Made by a program: the position numbers and the translations under genes
Source: Pedobacter sp. FW305-3-2-15-E-R2A2
Lineage (GTDB): Bacteria; Bacteroidota; Bacteroidia; Sphingobacteriales; Sphingobacteriaceae
DNA length: 64,000 nucleotides
Direction: 5' to 3'
Assembly: GCF_038446955.1 (NCBI RefSeq)
Contig: NZ_CP151803.1
Span: forward strand, 1,550,001 to 1,614,000
Shown: one piece after another, positions 44,775 through 54,203 of the stretch
How positions within the stretch are numbered: the stretch's first letter is position 1
Layout of the letters: each line of letters opens with the position of its first letter
The notes under the pieces: model-generated
Told to the model about the DNA's origin: nothing
The model's input: the letters and a program-made list of their open reading frames with translations, nothing else
Database searches by the model: none

Positions 44775-45206
44775 ATGGAAAGATATCAGAACACCGCAAC
44801 ACTTCTCTTACGATTTGCATTAGCCATGGGATTTTTATCTGCTGTAAGCAGCAGACTGGGTTTGTTAGGCAGTCATTCTTCAGGCTGGGAGAACTTTTTA
44901 GCTTATGTTGGAAAGGTAAACTCTTTTGCTCCGGAGGGCTCAGTTTTAATTCTTGCGATCGCAAGTACCATTTTTGAAGCTGGCTTTGCGATCCTGCTAC
45001 TCATCGGTTATCAAATCCGCTGGATTTCTGTTGGAGCTGCCGCATTAACCTTAGCATTCGCATTGGCGATGACCTATTCTTTTGGCCTCAAAGATCCCTT
45101 AGATTATTCTGTGTTTGCGTTTAGTGCTGCTGCCTTTCTCTTGTCTACTGCGCCAAAATATCCCTGGAGCATCGATGAACTGATCTTAAAAAAAGAAAAC
45201 CGATAA
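44775..45206 (+). CDS. DoxX-family membrane protein
   Basis: A 143-residue protein with four hydrophobic segments (LLLRFALAMGFLSAV, VLILAIASTIFEAGFAILLLIG, AAALTLAFALAMTY, VFAFSAAAFLLST), matching the small DoxX family. These often associate with redox or oxidative-stress genes. It lies 13 bp ahead of the MBL gene and is probably co-transcribed with it. Confidence 0.8.
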   Translation: MERYQNTATLLLRFALAMGFLSAVSSRLGLLGSHSSGWENFLAYVGKVNSFAPEGSVLILAIASTIFEAGFAILLLIGYQIRWISVGAAALTLAFALAMTYSFGLKDPLDYSVFAFSAAAFLLSTAPKYPWSIDELILKKENR

Positions 45207-45219
45207 ACTTAAATCCCCT

Positions 45220-46008
45220 ATGAAGAATCAGATTTGTACCGCTTGCGGTACGCAGTTGCCGATGAGCAGCAAACCCATTAAACTGTGTCCTATCTGTGTT
45301 GACGACCGGCAATACATCCCTGAAACAGGCCAGACCTGGACCGATCTGGATGAGCTCTCCAAAAATCACCTTATGGTTACTAAAAAGTTGAACGACCATC
45401 TTTATGAATTAAAGATGATGCCCTCGTTTGGCATTGGACAAAGGGCATTGTTGGTGATCACACCTGCAGGAAACATTTTATGGGATTGTATTTCCCTTCT
45501 AAATGAACCCATCATTGAATTTATCAATTCCAAAGGCGGATTAAAGGCCATTGCTTTTTCTCATCCTCATTATTATACGACAATGAATGAATGGGCGGCC
45601 ACCTTTAACTGTCCGATATATATCCACAAGAATGATGAGCAGTGGATTTTCAATAAGGGAGATCAGGTGAGGCTCTGGGAGGGGGCAGAGCAGGAACTCT
45701 GGGATGGAATCAGCATCATCAATGTAGGTGGGCATTTTCCGGGTAGCAGCATTTTACATATTCCTTTTCTTTCTCCGAAGGGAGTAGTGCTTTGCGGGGA
45801 CACCTTTTACATTTCTCCAAGTAAAAAACATATGGCTGCGATGTACAGTTATCCCAACAGGATTCCTTTACCTCTGGAAGAAATTAAACGGATTAAAGCG
45901 CTCATGCATCAGCTGGACTTCGATACTATGCATGGGTTTTATGCGGATCAGAATGTTTACTTAGTCGCAAAAGAAGTATTAGAAACTTCCATGAGCAGGT
46001 ACGTTTAA
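45220..46008 (+). CDS. MBL-fold hydrolase with N-terminal zinc ribbon
   Basis: The 262-residue protein starts with CTACGTQLP and LCPICVDD, a four-cysteine zinc-ribbon-like site (Cys6, Cys9 and about 19 residues later Cys28, Cys31). The metallo-beta-lactamase core follows: HPHYYTTMNEW (HxHxx with Tyr at the usual Asp position), then VGGHFPGSSILH and VLCGDTFYI as further metal ligands. The DH of the standard HxHxDH is missing, so the second metal site or the activity may differ. It is paired with the DoxX gene. The substrate is unknown. Confidence 0.8.
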   Translation: MKNQICTACGTQLPMSSKPIKLCPICVDDRQYIPETGQTWTDLDELSKNHLMVTKKLNDHLYELKMMPSFGIGQRALLVITPAGNILWDCISLLNEPIIEFINSKGGLKAIAFSHPHYYTTMNEWAATFNCPIYIHKNDEQWIFNKGDQVRLWEGAEQELWDGISIINVGGHFPGSSILHIPFLSPKGVVLCGDTFYISPSKKHMAAMYSYPNRIPLPLEEIKRIKALMHQLDFDTMHGFYADQNVYLVAKEVLETSMSRYV

Positions 46009-46109
46009 AGATGGATTTCATAGCGTAGAACCGACTTAAGAAAGGGAGGATGTCCTGATCATTTGACAATGGAATGATTTGTGATATGAACAAAGGATAA
46101 AACCTGCTG

Positions 46110-48149
46110 ATGTCTTTTCGAGTAACCTTATTTTTTCTGTGTTTAGTTTATACGCTTATGACTTTCTCCTGCAAACAAATTGTAAAGGAGCCGGCCAATC
46201 ATCAGGTACACTTCGATACGGTGATTAATCAGGCCAGCACTTATCTTGGTGATGGTCAGAATAAAAGCGCAATTAAGCATCTGGATTCCGCTTATGGGGT
46301 CTTTCCTCATCCGGGGATTAAGGACCTATACCGGAAATATGATAACCTGTTTAACATTTACCTGAATTATGATTTCAATATCCCAAAGGCCAAGCTTTAT
46401 ACAGACAGTATTTTTTTCCTTTTAAAAGGGAAGGAAACGATTTATAAAAACGAATACACCAATGCGCTGTTTTTTCTTGGAGAGGTATTAATGGCCGAAA
46501 AGAGATACACAGAATCGTTTAAGGCTTTTTATGATGGGCGGTCTTTTGCAAATAAAAACCTGGAAGGCTGTCCGCTTTCTATTTTTAGTTATAGGCTTGG
46601 AATGGTCAGGTATACTCAGGAAGAATACGGGAAGGCCATCCCTTTCTTTAAAGAAGCGATCATTGAAAATAAGGGTTGTACCCCGGGCTTTGGCTTTGAT
46701 TACCTCTTTATCAATCCTCAGAATTATCTGAACACCATTGCGTTGTGTTTTGAGAAATCGGGGGAGCTTGATAGCGCCATCGTTTATTATCATAAAGCAC
46801 TGGATTTTATTGCTGCCAGTAAGGCTCGTTTTCCAAAACGGGAAGCTTTTATAACCGGGGCAAATGGGGTGATCTACGGAAATTTAGGTGGGATTTACGC
46901 TAAAAAAGGAGATGATCAACAAGCGGAAAAATACCTGAAGGAAAGTATTGCCATCAACGACCGGGCGGGTTATGAGATTCAGGATGCGCAAACAGCTAAA
47001 TTAAAGCTTGCTGATTTGTACATCAGACGTTCGGATTTTATCCCTGCGGAAAGGCTTTTAAATGAACTGAAAGGCTATTTGTCCGGTAAATATGGTTTAG
47101 GACAAAGGAACAATAACATCAGGGTAAAATGGGTGAGGCTGAAGTATGAGTATTACCATAAAAGAGGGGAGCCTTTACTCGCTTACCCTTATTTGCAAAA
47201 GAGCGATGTGTCCCGCGACTCTGTGATTAGGGCCGACAGGGAGTTAAAGGATTTTGATATTGATAAAGTTTTCAGCGATAGCGAGCAGAAATATCGTCTG
47301 GCCTTATTGAATAAAGACAATCAATTGAAGACCGCTTACCTCGCTGCTGCAGTGATCTGTATCATTATGGTCATGATCATTCTTTTCTTTATCTGGTATA
47401 ACCTGCGGCATTCCAGAAGGATAAATAAGCAGATTTCTGAACAGAACATCAATATGCAGAAAACACTGAGTTCCCTGGAACAGAGCCAGGAAGAAAATGT
47501 GAAGATGATGATGATTGTGGCCCACGACCTCCGCAATCCGATTGGAAACATCACCTCAATGGCTGATTTAATGCTGGTAGATCAGGAACGTCCTGAGGAC
47601 GACCTGGTGATGCTGGAAATGATTAAGAAATCGGGACAAAATTCGCTTCATCTGGTCAATGATCTGCTCAAGGTGAATAGTAAGACCGAAAACCTGCAGA
47701 AAGAACCAGTAGACTTATATGTATTGCTTAATTACTGTGTAAACCTGCTTCGTCATAAAGCAGAAGAGAAGAAGCAGCAGTTAATTTTGCATGCAGTGCA
47801 TGTGACCATACCTGTAAACACAGAAAAGATGTGGCGTGTGATGAGTAACCTGATTGGAAATGCGGTTAAGTTTAGCCCGGAATCGGCAATCATTAACATC
47901 AGCGTAAAGGAAGAAAAAGAAAGGGTTTTAATTGCTGTGGAAGATCACGGGATCGGAATTCCGGCAGCAATTAAAACCAAAATCTTTGATATGTCTGGCG
48001 AAGGACAAAGGTCGGGAACTGCAGGTGAACAACCTTATGGACTTGGACTTGCGATCTCCAGACAGATTATTGAAACTCATGGAGGAAGGATATGGGTGGA
48101 AAGTGAACCTGAAAAAGGATCCATTTTCTATATCGAACTTCCGCTTTAA
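46110..48149 (+). CDS. TPR-containing sensor histidine kinase
   Basis: The 679-residue protein starts with a hydrophobic signal ending in FSCKQ, which could be a lipobox. A TPR-rich periplasmic region follows (about 35-395), then a membrane helix (about 409-433: AYLAAAVICIIMVMIILFFIWYNL), a coiled-coil linker and a kinase core. His472 is in the dimerisation motif VAHDLRNPIGNI. The ATPase domain has NLIGNAVKFSP, VEDHGIGIPA and GLGLAISRQIIETHGG. It would phosphorylate a response regulator, but none is encoded nearby. The signal sensed by the TPR region is unknown. Confidence 0.92.
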   Translation: MSFRVTLFFLCLVYTLMTFSCKQIVKEPANHQVHFDTVINQASTYLGDGQNKSAIKHLDSAYGVFPHPGIKDLYRKYDNLFNIYLNYDFNIPKAKLYTDSIFFLLKGKETIYKNEYTNALFFLGEVLMAEKRYTESFKAFYDGRSFANKNLEGCPLSIFSYRLGMVRYTQEEYGKAIPFFKEAIIENKGCTPGFGFDYLFINPQNYLNTIALCFEKSGELDSAIVYYHKALDFIAASKARFPKREAFITGANGVIYGNLGGIYAKKGDDQQAEKYLKESIAINDRAGYEIQDAQTAKLKLADLYIRRSDFIPAERLLNELKGYLSGKYGLGQRNNNIRVKWVRLKYEYYHKRGEPLLAYPYLQKSDVSRDSVIRADRELKDFDIDKVFSDSEQKYRLALLNKDNQLKTAYLAAAVICIIMVMIILFFIWYNLRHSRRINKQISEQNINMQKTLSSLEQSQEENVKMMMIVAHDLRNPIGNITSMADLMLVDQERPEDDLVMLEMIKKSGQNSLHLVNDLLKVNSKTENLQKEPVDLYVLLNYCVNLLRHKAEEKKQQLILHAVHVTIPVNTEKMWRVMSNLIGNAVKFSPESAIINISVKEEKERVLIAVEDHGIGIPAAIKTKIFDMSGEGQRSGTAGEQPYGLGLAISRQIIETHGGRIWVESEPEKGSIFYIELPL

Positions 48150-48167
48150 AAAAGTAACCCGTAGGTG

Positions 48168-48398
48168 TTATACGTACTGGTTACGCTGTGCAATTTTCTG
48201 ACCGATTTCAATCAGCTGCTGGTGGGTCATGAATACATCTGACTTCCATAGACCGCCATTTTCTCCGTCAGCAGGCCATACTGTTCCTACTTCTTTCTCT
48301 CCATTAAGGAGCTTGTACTTGTTTTCTTTGTCAAAAGGAACTACTTGTAGCTTTTCTTTTTTGTTGCTCACTGTTACTTCAATGTCAAATGGGTTCAT
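48168..48398 (-). CDS. Small hypothetical protein
   Basis: A 76-residue protein, cytoplasmic by appearance, with KLQVVPFDKENKYKLLNG and GTVWPADGENGGLWKS. I do not recognise a family. It converges on the histidine kinase gene with 18 bp between stop codons, so the imperfect repeat GTAACC/GGTTAC there could serve as a shared terminator. Confidence 0.6.
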   Translation of the reverse strand: MNPFDIEVTVSNKKEKLQVVPFDKENKYKLLNGEKEVGTVWPADGENGGLWKSDVFMTHQQLIEIGQKIAQRNQYV

Positions 48399-48687
48399 TG
48401 GCTTATATTTTAGATGATTATAACTCTTATAACGGTTTTTTGTTTAAAATGTTTACTAATTTATAAAATAAATATTTTTAACTGTTGTGGATTTGTATTT
48501 TAATTTCTGTAATTATTTTTCATTCTACTTATTAGAAATTGGTTAAGCCTTTTTAAGGCCTTTAACCGTTTCTTTTAACCAATGGTTTTATGGTCTGAGG
48601 TCTGAAGGCCAATAGGAAGTACCCTCAAAATTCAAAATTGTTTAATCAACATTGACAGGTGTTTGTTACCTTTATGTTAAGGGGAAC
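48399..48687. other. Intergenic region (289 bp) upstream of the ECF sigma gene
   Basis: AT-rich, with a hairpin at 48541-48566 (GGTTAAGCC/GGCCTTTAACC) that is not followed by a T run. A TTACCTTTA close to the -7 consensus lies just before the sigma gene start. No gene is apparent. Confidence 0.4.
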
Positions 48688-49272
48688 ATGGGGATGATAA
48701 CTTATACTGGTCTTAGTGACGGTGAATTGGCTATTTTATTGCAGCAGGGAGACCGGGCTGCTTTTACCGAGATCTACAACAGGTATAAGTATCTTTTATA
48801 CCTGCATGTTTACAAGCGTTTAAGAAATGCCGATGAAGCGGAAGACATCATTCATGATCTTTTTGCAGTGTTGTGGAACAACCGGGAAACCTTTGTTTTA
48901 AAAACACACCTGTCCGGTTATTTATATACAGCGGTGCGAAACCGGGTCTTTAAATTCATGGCGCATAAAGACATCGAATCGGCCTACATTACTTCCTTTT
49001 TTGAAACTGCAAAGAGCACTGTTAATATTACGGATCATCTTGTCCGGGAGCATCAAATGACCGTACTCATTGAGAAAGAGATTGCTGCGCTTCCTTCGAA
49101 AATGAGAGAAATATTTGAGTTGAGCCGAAAGCACCATCTGTCTCATAAAGAAATCGCTGATCAGTTACAGCTTTCTGAGCAAACAGTTTCCAAGCAGGTG
49201 ACCAATGCACTGAGAATCCTGCGGGCAAAACTCTGGTTTTTAACCTTCCTGGCCTTTTTTATTAAACCTTAA
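48688..49272 (+). CDS. ECF RNA polymerase sigma factor
   Basis: A 194-residue ECF (extracytoplasmic function) sigma factor starting at the ATG of 48688; a longer frame to a TTG at 48652 adds 12 residues with no homology. Region 2 is LLQQGDRAAFTEIYNRYKYLLYLHVYKRLRNADEAEDIIHDLFAVLWNN, and region 4 is ALPSKMREIFELSRKHHLSHKEIADQLQLSEQTVSKQVTNALRIL. It is the first gene of the sigma/FecR/SusCD locus and probably directs transcription of the SusC operon when released by the FecR protein. Confidence 0.93.
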   Translation: MGMITYTGLSDGELAILLQQGDRAAFTEIYNRYKYLLYLHVYKRLRNADEAEDIIHDLFAVLWNNRETFVLKTHLSGYLYTAVRNRVFKFMAHKDIESAYITSFFETAKSTVNITDHLVREHQMTVLIEKEIAALPSKMREIFELSRKHHLSHKEIADQLQLSEQTVSKQVTNALRILRAKLWFLTFLAFFIKP

Positions 49273-49355
49273 TAATTTTTTTTAAAATGATCTACCTGTT
49301 CGGCAGGAGTTGATGGTCTATATCTTTAAACCCAGATCATTAGTGTCCTCAGAAG

Positions 49356-50519
49356 ATGAACAAAGAAGAACTAAAATCATTACTTGAAAAATTCGATGCA
49401 GGGCAATGTACTGCAGAAGAGGTCGGCATGTTGGAAAGCTGGTATTTGCAATGGAGAACAGATGAAGAGATTGATCTCGCCGATGCAGAAGCCGAACAAC
49501 GCATAGATCATATCTGGAGCAGACTCGATGAGGAGCCGGAAGTTCAAAAAACTCCGTTGCGTTTGTGGCCTCGCTTTGCAGCTGCAGCGGTCATTCTGAT
49601 TGCCCTGAGCAGCGGTTTGTTCTTTTATCTCCACCGTGGCGGATCAACTTCTGTGAGCATTGCAAAACAAGATGTTCCTGCCGGAGGCAACAAAGCTTAT
49701 TTGACCCTTGCAGATGGAAAACGAATTGTATTAAGCGATGCCGCGAACGGGGAATTGGCTAAGGAAACCGGGGTTGCCATTAGTAAATCGGCAGATGGAC
49801 AGCTCATTTATACCCTTTCTGCGCTTTCAAATACAGCTAAAACTGGTCAACCGATATACAATAAGATTGAAACGCCAAAAGGCGGGCAATATCAGGTTGT
49901 TCTGCCGGATGGGACGAAAGTCTGGCTAAACTCCGCGTCATCGCTCCGCTTTCCGGCCATGTTTACAAATTTGAAAAAACGGGAAGTTGAATTAAACGGC
50001 GAAGCCTATTTTGAAGTTGCCCATAATAAAAAGCAACCTTTTATTGTAAAAACTGCCCGTCAGGAACTGTCGGTATTGGGAACTCATTTTAACCTGAGCA
50101 GTTATGCTGAGGAGGACGTCACGAAAACGACTTTGCTTCAGGGAGCAGTACTTGTTCACCGTCTCGGGAACATCTTGAATCCTATTGAGGGGAAAGATTT
50201 TGCACTGCTTAAACCAGGTCAGCAAGCGACACTTCGGAAGACCATTCAGACTGGTCCTGCAGATATTGAAATGGCTACGGCCTGGAAAGACGGGAATTTT
50301 CTGTTTAATGAGCTGGACCTGAAAAGTATCTTACAGCAGCTCTCCAGATGGTATAATGTAGAGGTCGATTATAGCCATGTTCCGGAAAACAGATTTTTTA
50401 CCGTATTTATTTCCAGGAGTGTGAACCTTTCAAAGGTCTTGGAGATGTTGGAAATAGCGGGAGGGATACAGTTTGAAATAGACCAAAAGACCATTAAAGT
50501 GATCAACTTAAAACACTAA
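49356..50519 (+). CDS. FecR-type anti-sigma factor (DUF4974)
   Basis: A 387-residue inner-membrane regulator with an N-terminal cytoplasmic domain, one membrane helix at about residues 68-90 (WPRFAAAAVILIALSSGLFFY), a FecR domain (KIETPKGGQYQVVLPDGTKVWLNSASSLRFP, about 170-200) and the C-terminal DUF4974 domain (ILQQLSRWYNVEVDYS and FFTVFISRSVNLSKVLEMLEIAGG). It receives the signal from the STN domain of the SusC receptor and holds or activates the ECF sigma factor encoded 83 bp upstream. Confidence 0.93.
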   Translation: MNKEELKSLLEKFDAGQCTAEEVGMLESWYLQWRTDEEIDLADAEAEQRIDHIWSRLDEEPEVQKTPLRLWPRFAAAAVILIALSSGLFFYLHRGGSTSVSIAKQDVPAGGNKAYLTLADGKRIVLSDAANGELAKETGVAISKSADGQLIYTLSALSNTAKTGQPIYNKIETPKGGQYQVVLPDGTKVWLNSASSLRFPAMFTNLKKREVELNGEAYFEVAHNKKQPFIVKTARQELSVLGTHFNLSSYAEEDVTKTTLLQGAVLVHRLGNILNPIEGKDFALLKPGQQATLRKTIQTGPADIEMATAWKDGNFLFNELDLKSILQQLSRWYNVEVDYSHVPENRFFTVFISRSVNLSKVLEMLEIAGGIQFEIDQKTIKVINLKH

Positions 50520-50575
50520 ATATTAACCTAAAAACAATGCTTATGTAGTCATTTATACACCGCCAAGAAAAATTA

Positions 50576-50603
50576 AACCAGATGCGTTGCACCGCATCTG
50601 GTT
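50576..50603 (+). terminator. Hairpin between FecR and SusC genes
   Basis: An 11-bp perfect inverted repeat (50576-50586 and 50593-50603) with a 6-base loop, followed by CTATT rather than a long T run. It separates the regulator genes from the structural operon, and could limit read-through so that the SusC operon depends on its own promoter. Confidence 0.6.
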
Positions 50604-50669
50604 CTATTAAGGCACAGCCGTAAAAAAAATAACTCAATCAACGAACCACAACCTTAACTTAACAAATGT

Positions 50670-53600
50670 ATGAATTTCAAAATTCAATACAAGGAACCCT
50701 ATTGCCCTAAAAAAGGTCTCCCTTCATTCTTCGATTTAAAATCTAAATTAATTTTAATTATGAAATTGACTGCAATTATCGTCCTGATCTGCTGTCTTCA
50801 TGTTTCAGCATCCGGGTATTCCCAGCAGATCACCTTGACGGAGAAGAATACCCCATTAAAAAATGTTTTGCAAAAACTTAGGAAACTAAGCGGATATCAG
50901 TTGCTGTATGATGCACAGCTCATTGAGAAGTCGAGCCCCGTTACCTTAACGCTGACGAATGTTCCGATTGCCTTTGCACTGGAACAGATCTTCAGTCAGC
51001 AACCTTTTACCTTCAGCATCTTTGATAAAACCATTCTGGTGAAGGAAAAGCTCAGGGAGCCACAGTTTCGGACAGAAAGTAAGACCGTGATGATCATTAA
51101 TGGTACCGTTAAAGACCTCAATGGAAATCCACTTAACCTGGTCAGCGTAAGAATTAAAGGAGGGAATAAAACGACTGCAACCAATGTAGAAGGTCAGTTT
51201 TCTATCAATGCGCCGGATGAAAACACGATTCTTGTTTTTTCCTGTGTAGGCCTTGCTACGAAAGAACTGCCCGCAAAGCAGGGGATGGTAGTGCAGATGG
51301 AGCCTGAGCTGAACAAACTCAATGAGATGGTCGTAGTGGGTTATGGAAGCACCAGAAGAAAGGACCTGACCGGATCTGTTTCTTCCGTAAATGTGAATGA
51401 AGTAAGAGATGTTCCTTTTATGAGTATCGACAATGCACTTGCCGGAAAAGCGCCAGGCGTACAGGTAACCAAGGCAGACGGATCTCCGGGTGGAGCGGTA
51501 AGGATCAGAATTCGTGGAGGGGCCTCTCTTCTTGGAACAAATGATCCCCTGTATGTGATTGATGGAATTCCTACCGTGATCTCTAATAATTACATCAACG
51601 GGCAGTCTGACATCGTGAATCCGGTAGAGGCTGCCAATTACGGAGAAGATTTTAACAACAGTGTTTCCGGCGCATTCTCCAGAGGGCTAAACAACCTTGC
51701 CGGCCTGAACATTTCCGATATCGAGAGTATTGATATCCTTAAAGATGCTTCTGCTACGGCAATTTATGGATCGAAAGCGGCAAATGGCGTAGTGATCATT
51801 ACCACGAAAAAGGGAAAGCTGAACTCCAAACCACTCCTTAGTGCCAATTATTATGTAGGCCTTAACAATCCGATTAAAGAAAAGGTGTTGAATGCGGAGC
51901 AGTATAAAGCCGGACTTAAAGAAGGAGCCAATAATTACATCAATGAACGTAAACGCCTGAACCTGAGTTTAACAACAGGTACGGCAAAACAGGCCCTGAG
52001 CATCCTGAATGATCCTTCCTTCTTTGGAGATGCGGATACCGATTGGCTGGACCTGATTTTAAGAACAGGTGTTACCCAGAATGCGGATTTTGCTTTAAGC
52101 GGTGGTGGGATCGGGTCCAGGTATTATACTTCGCTTAATTATACCAATCAGAACGGAACGATAAAAGGAACTGATTTTACCCGTCTTTCCGGGAAAATAA
52201 ACCTGGACAGCGAAATCTCCAAACGCTTACGTCTGATCACTAACCTGAATTTTGGTTATACACAAAACAACATTACGAACGGTGTTTATGGTCAGGCACT
52301 CACTGCGCCGCCTACATTTTCTCCATACAACAGCGATGGTTCCTACTCCCAGCTGGGTTTGCTCAGTTCAGATTACAGAGGTTATCAAAACCCATTGGCT
52401 GTAATTGCAGGAACCAACAGAGCAAAAGATTATACCTTGATGGGTTCTGTCTCCGCTGAATACGACATCCTGAAAGACCTGAAATTTAAGAGTACACTAT
52501 CTGTCAACTATGGAGCCTATAACCAATTAAATTATGTGCCAAGTTTTGTCGAGATCGGTGGTTTTTATGGTCGTGAAAATTCCCAGGGCGGTTTAGGTAC
52601 TCAGGCCAGTTCTAACTCTTTGAGTAGTTTTATTGAAAATACGCTGACCTGGAATAAAGAGTTTAATGATGATCATCGTTTAAACGTTCTGGCAGGTACT
52701 TCCTGGGAAAACAATAAAGCTGATTTCTTTTCCGCTACAGGAAGAGGTTTTCCGGATGATTTTATACTCAATAACCTGGGCTCGGCAGCGACGGCAGTAT
52801 CGGTAAAAGGCGCAAATCCGGCTAGCCAGAGTTCCCTTTTGTCCTTTTATATCCGTGCGAATTATGTATTTAAGGATAAATACCTCTTCACTTTTACCGG
52901 CAGGTCTGATGCTTCCTCCAAGTTTTCTCCTTCCAATCAGGTCGGTTATTTTCCTTCGGGAGCCATCGGATGGAGAGTTTCTCAGGAGAACTTCCTGAAA
53001 GGAGTGAAATGGATCGATGAGGTTAAAATCAGGGCCAGTATGGGTAAGACCGGAACTCAAAGCATTGGCGACCATATGTGGCGTACTTTGTACGCTCCGG
53101 ATGCTTATGCGGATAAAAATGCCCTGGTCCCCAATCAACTCGGTAACGTAAATATCAAATGGGAAGCGACCAGTCAGCAGGACCTTGGGTTAGACTTCTC
53201 CTTCTTTAAAGGCAGGCTCGGTGGTACTTTCGGCTATTACAATAAAGTAACCGACGGCGCACTTTTAAACCTTACACCTGCACCCAGTTCTTCTTACAGC
53301 AGTGTGATTTACAACATTGCCAAAATCAGGAACAGGGGATTAGAACTGGATCTTCATGGCGATTTTGTCAGGAGTAAAGGCTTCAGCTGGAATGGTGCTA
53401 TCAATATTTCAAGAAACATTTCCAAAGTCATCAATATAGACGGCGGTCCTTTTTCTAATCCAAATGACCGGAATGCACTGAACCTGGGCACCAGTATAGT
53501 GAAAGAAGGCGAGCCTCTGGGCCTGTTGTATGGCAGGGTAGCAAAAGGGGTGATCAAGACCCCGCAACAGCTGGAGGATTATAAAAATGCTTTTCCCTAC

Positions 53601-54185
53601 TGGAGCATTTTCAGCCCATTGTTAAACATCGGAGATATGTCGTATGAAATTGAAGATAGTTTCTGGAAGCAGGACATCATCGGACATGCAGCTCCTAAAT
53701 TCTTTGGTGGCTATACCAATACGCTTTCCTACAAGAATTTTAGCCTGATCTCCCTGTTTACTTTTTCTTATGGCGGTGACCTGATTTATCAGAAGGATGT
53801 GAGTGATATGGGCTTCAATAGTTTGCCCAATAAAGGGATCAGGGCGCTGGAACATTATAGTGAATCCAATACCGGATCAGAAAGACCCAGGTATGTATTC
53901 AATGATACACCAATGCTCACCGATTTAAACGTATACGATGCCTCTTATCTGAAACTTAAATCACTTACGCTGGCCTATAATGTTTCTCAAAAGATCTTAA
54001 AGAAACTGAGGATGAGCAACCTGTCGGTATATGCGACAGGGACCAATATTTTCACGGTGACCAATTATCCTGGGCCTGATCCTGAAGTGAGTGATGATCC
54101 GGGAAGTGTGATCGGAGGCGGACGTGATGTGAGCACTTATCCAACAGTGAAGTCATACACCTTTGGTGTTCGTATGGGATTTTAA
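50670..54185 (+). CDS. SusC-type TonB-linked receptor with N-terminal STN domain
   Basis: A 1171-residue SusC. The signal segment (about residues 28-50: KLILIMKLTAIIVLICCLHVSASG) is followed by an STN domain (about 57-125: PLKNVLQKLRKLSGYQLLYD, LTNVPIAFALEQIFS), the domain that contacts FecR. A carboxypeptidase-like domain (about 135-210), the motif MVVVGYGSTRRKDLTGSVSSV, a plug (ALAGKAPGVQVTKADGSPGG) and a barrel ending in SYTFGVRMGF follow. It is an outer-membrane transporter with signalling function, so its ligand is expected to induce its own operon. It leads the operon with SusD and three TlpA-like genes. Confidence 0.95.
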   Translation: MNFKIQYKEPYCPKKGLPSFFDLKSKLILIMKLTAIIVLICCLHVSASGYSQQITLTEKNTPLKNVLQKLRKLSGYQLLYDAQLIEKSSPVTLTLTNVPIAFALEQIFSQQPFTFSIFDKTILVKEKLREPQFRTESKTVMIINGTVKDLNGNPLNLVSVRIKGGNKTTATNVEGQFSINAPDENTILVFSCVGLATKELPAKQGMVVQMEPELNKLNEMVVVGYGSTRRKDLTGSVSSVNVNEVRDVPFMSIDNALAGKAPGVQVTKADGSPGGAVRIRIRGGASLLGTNDPLYVIDGIPTVISNNYINGQSDIVNPVEAANYGEDFNNSVSGAFSRGLNNLAGLNISDIESIDILKDASATAIYGSKAANGVVIITTKKGKLNSKPLLSANYYVGLNNPIKEKVLNAEQYKAGLKEGANNYINERKRLNLSLTTGTAKQALSILNDPSFFGDADTDWLDLILRTGVTQNADFALSGGGIGSRYYTSLNYTNQNGTIKGTDFTRLSGKINLDSEISKRLRLITNLNFGYTQNNITNGVYGQALTAPPTFSPYNSDGSYSQLGLLSSDYRGYQNPLAVIAGTNRAKDYTLMGSVSAEYDILKDLKFKSTLSVNYGAYNQLNYVPSFVEIGGFYGRENSQGGLGTQASSNSLSSFIENTLTWNKEFNDDHRLNVLAGTSWENNKADFFSATGRGFPDDFILNNLGSAATAVSVKGANPASQSSLLSFYIRANYVFKDKYLFTFTGRSDASSKFSPSNQVGYFPSGAIGWRVSQENFLKGVKWIDEVKIRASMGKTGTQSIGDHMWRTLYAPDAYADKNALVPNQLGNVNIKWEATSQQDLGLDFSFFKGRLGGTFGYYNKVTDGALLNLTPAPSSSYSSVIYNIAKIRNRGLELDLHGDFVRSKGFSWNGAINISRNISKVINIDGGPFSNPNDRNALNLGTSIVKEGEPLGLLYGRVAKGVIKTPQQLEDYKNAFPYWSIFSPLLNIGDMSYEIEDSFWKQDIIGHAAPKFFGGYTNTLSYKNFSLISLFTFSYGGDLIYQKDVSDMGFNSLPNKGIRALEHYSESNTGSERPRYVFNDTPMLTDLNVYDASYLKLKSLTLAYNVSQKILKKLRMSNLSVYATGTNIFTVTNYPGPDPEVSDDPGSVIGGGRDVSTYPTVKSYTFGVRMGF

Positions 54186-54203
54186 TCATAAAATATTAAA
54201 GCG

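Noticed and set aside
48541..48566. Hairpin GGTTAAGCC/GGCCTTTAACC upstream of the sigma gene
   Set aside because: No T run and no gene end next to it; not called a terminator or riboswitch.
52680..53138. 152-codon minus-strand frame inside the SusC gene
   Set aside because: Long open frames opposite SusC genes are common from codon bias; no independent evidence.
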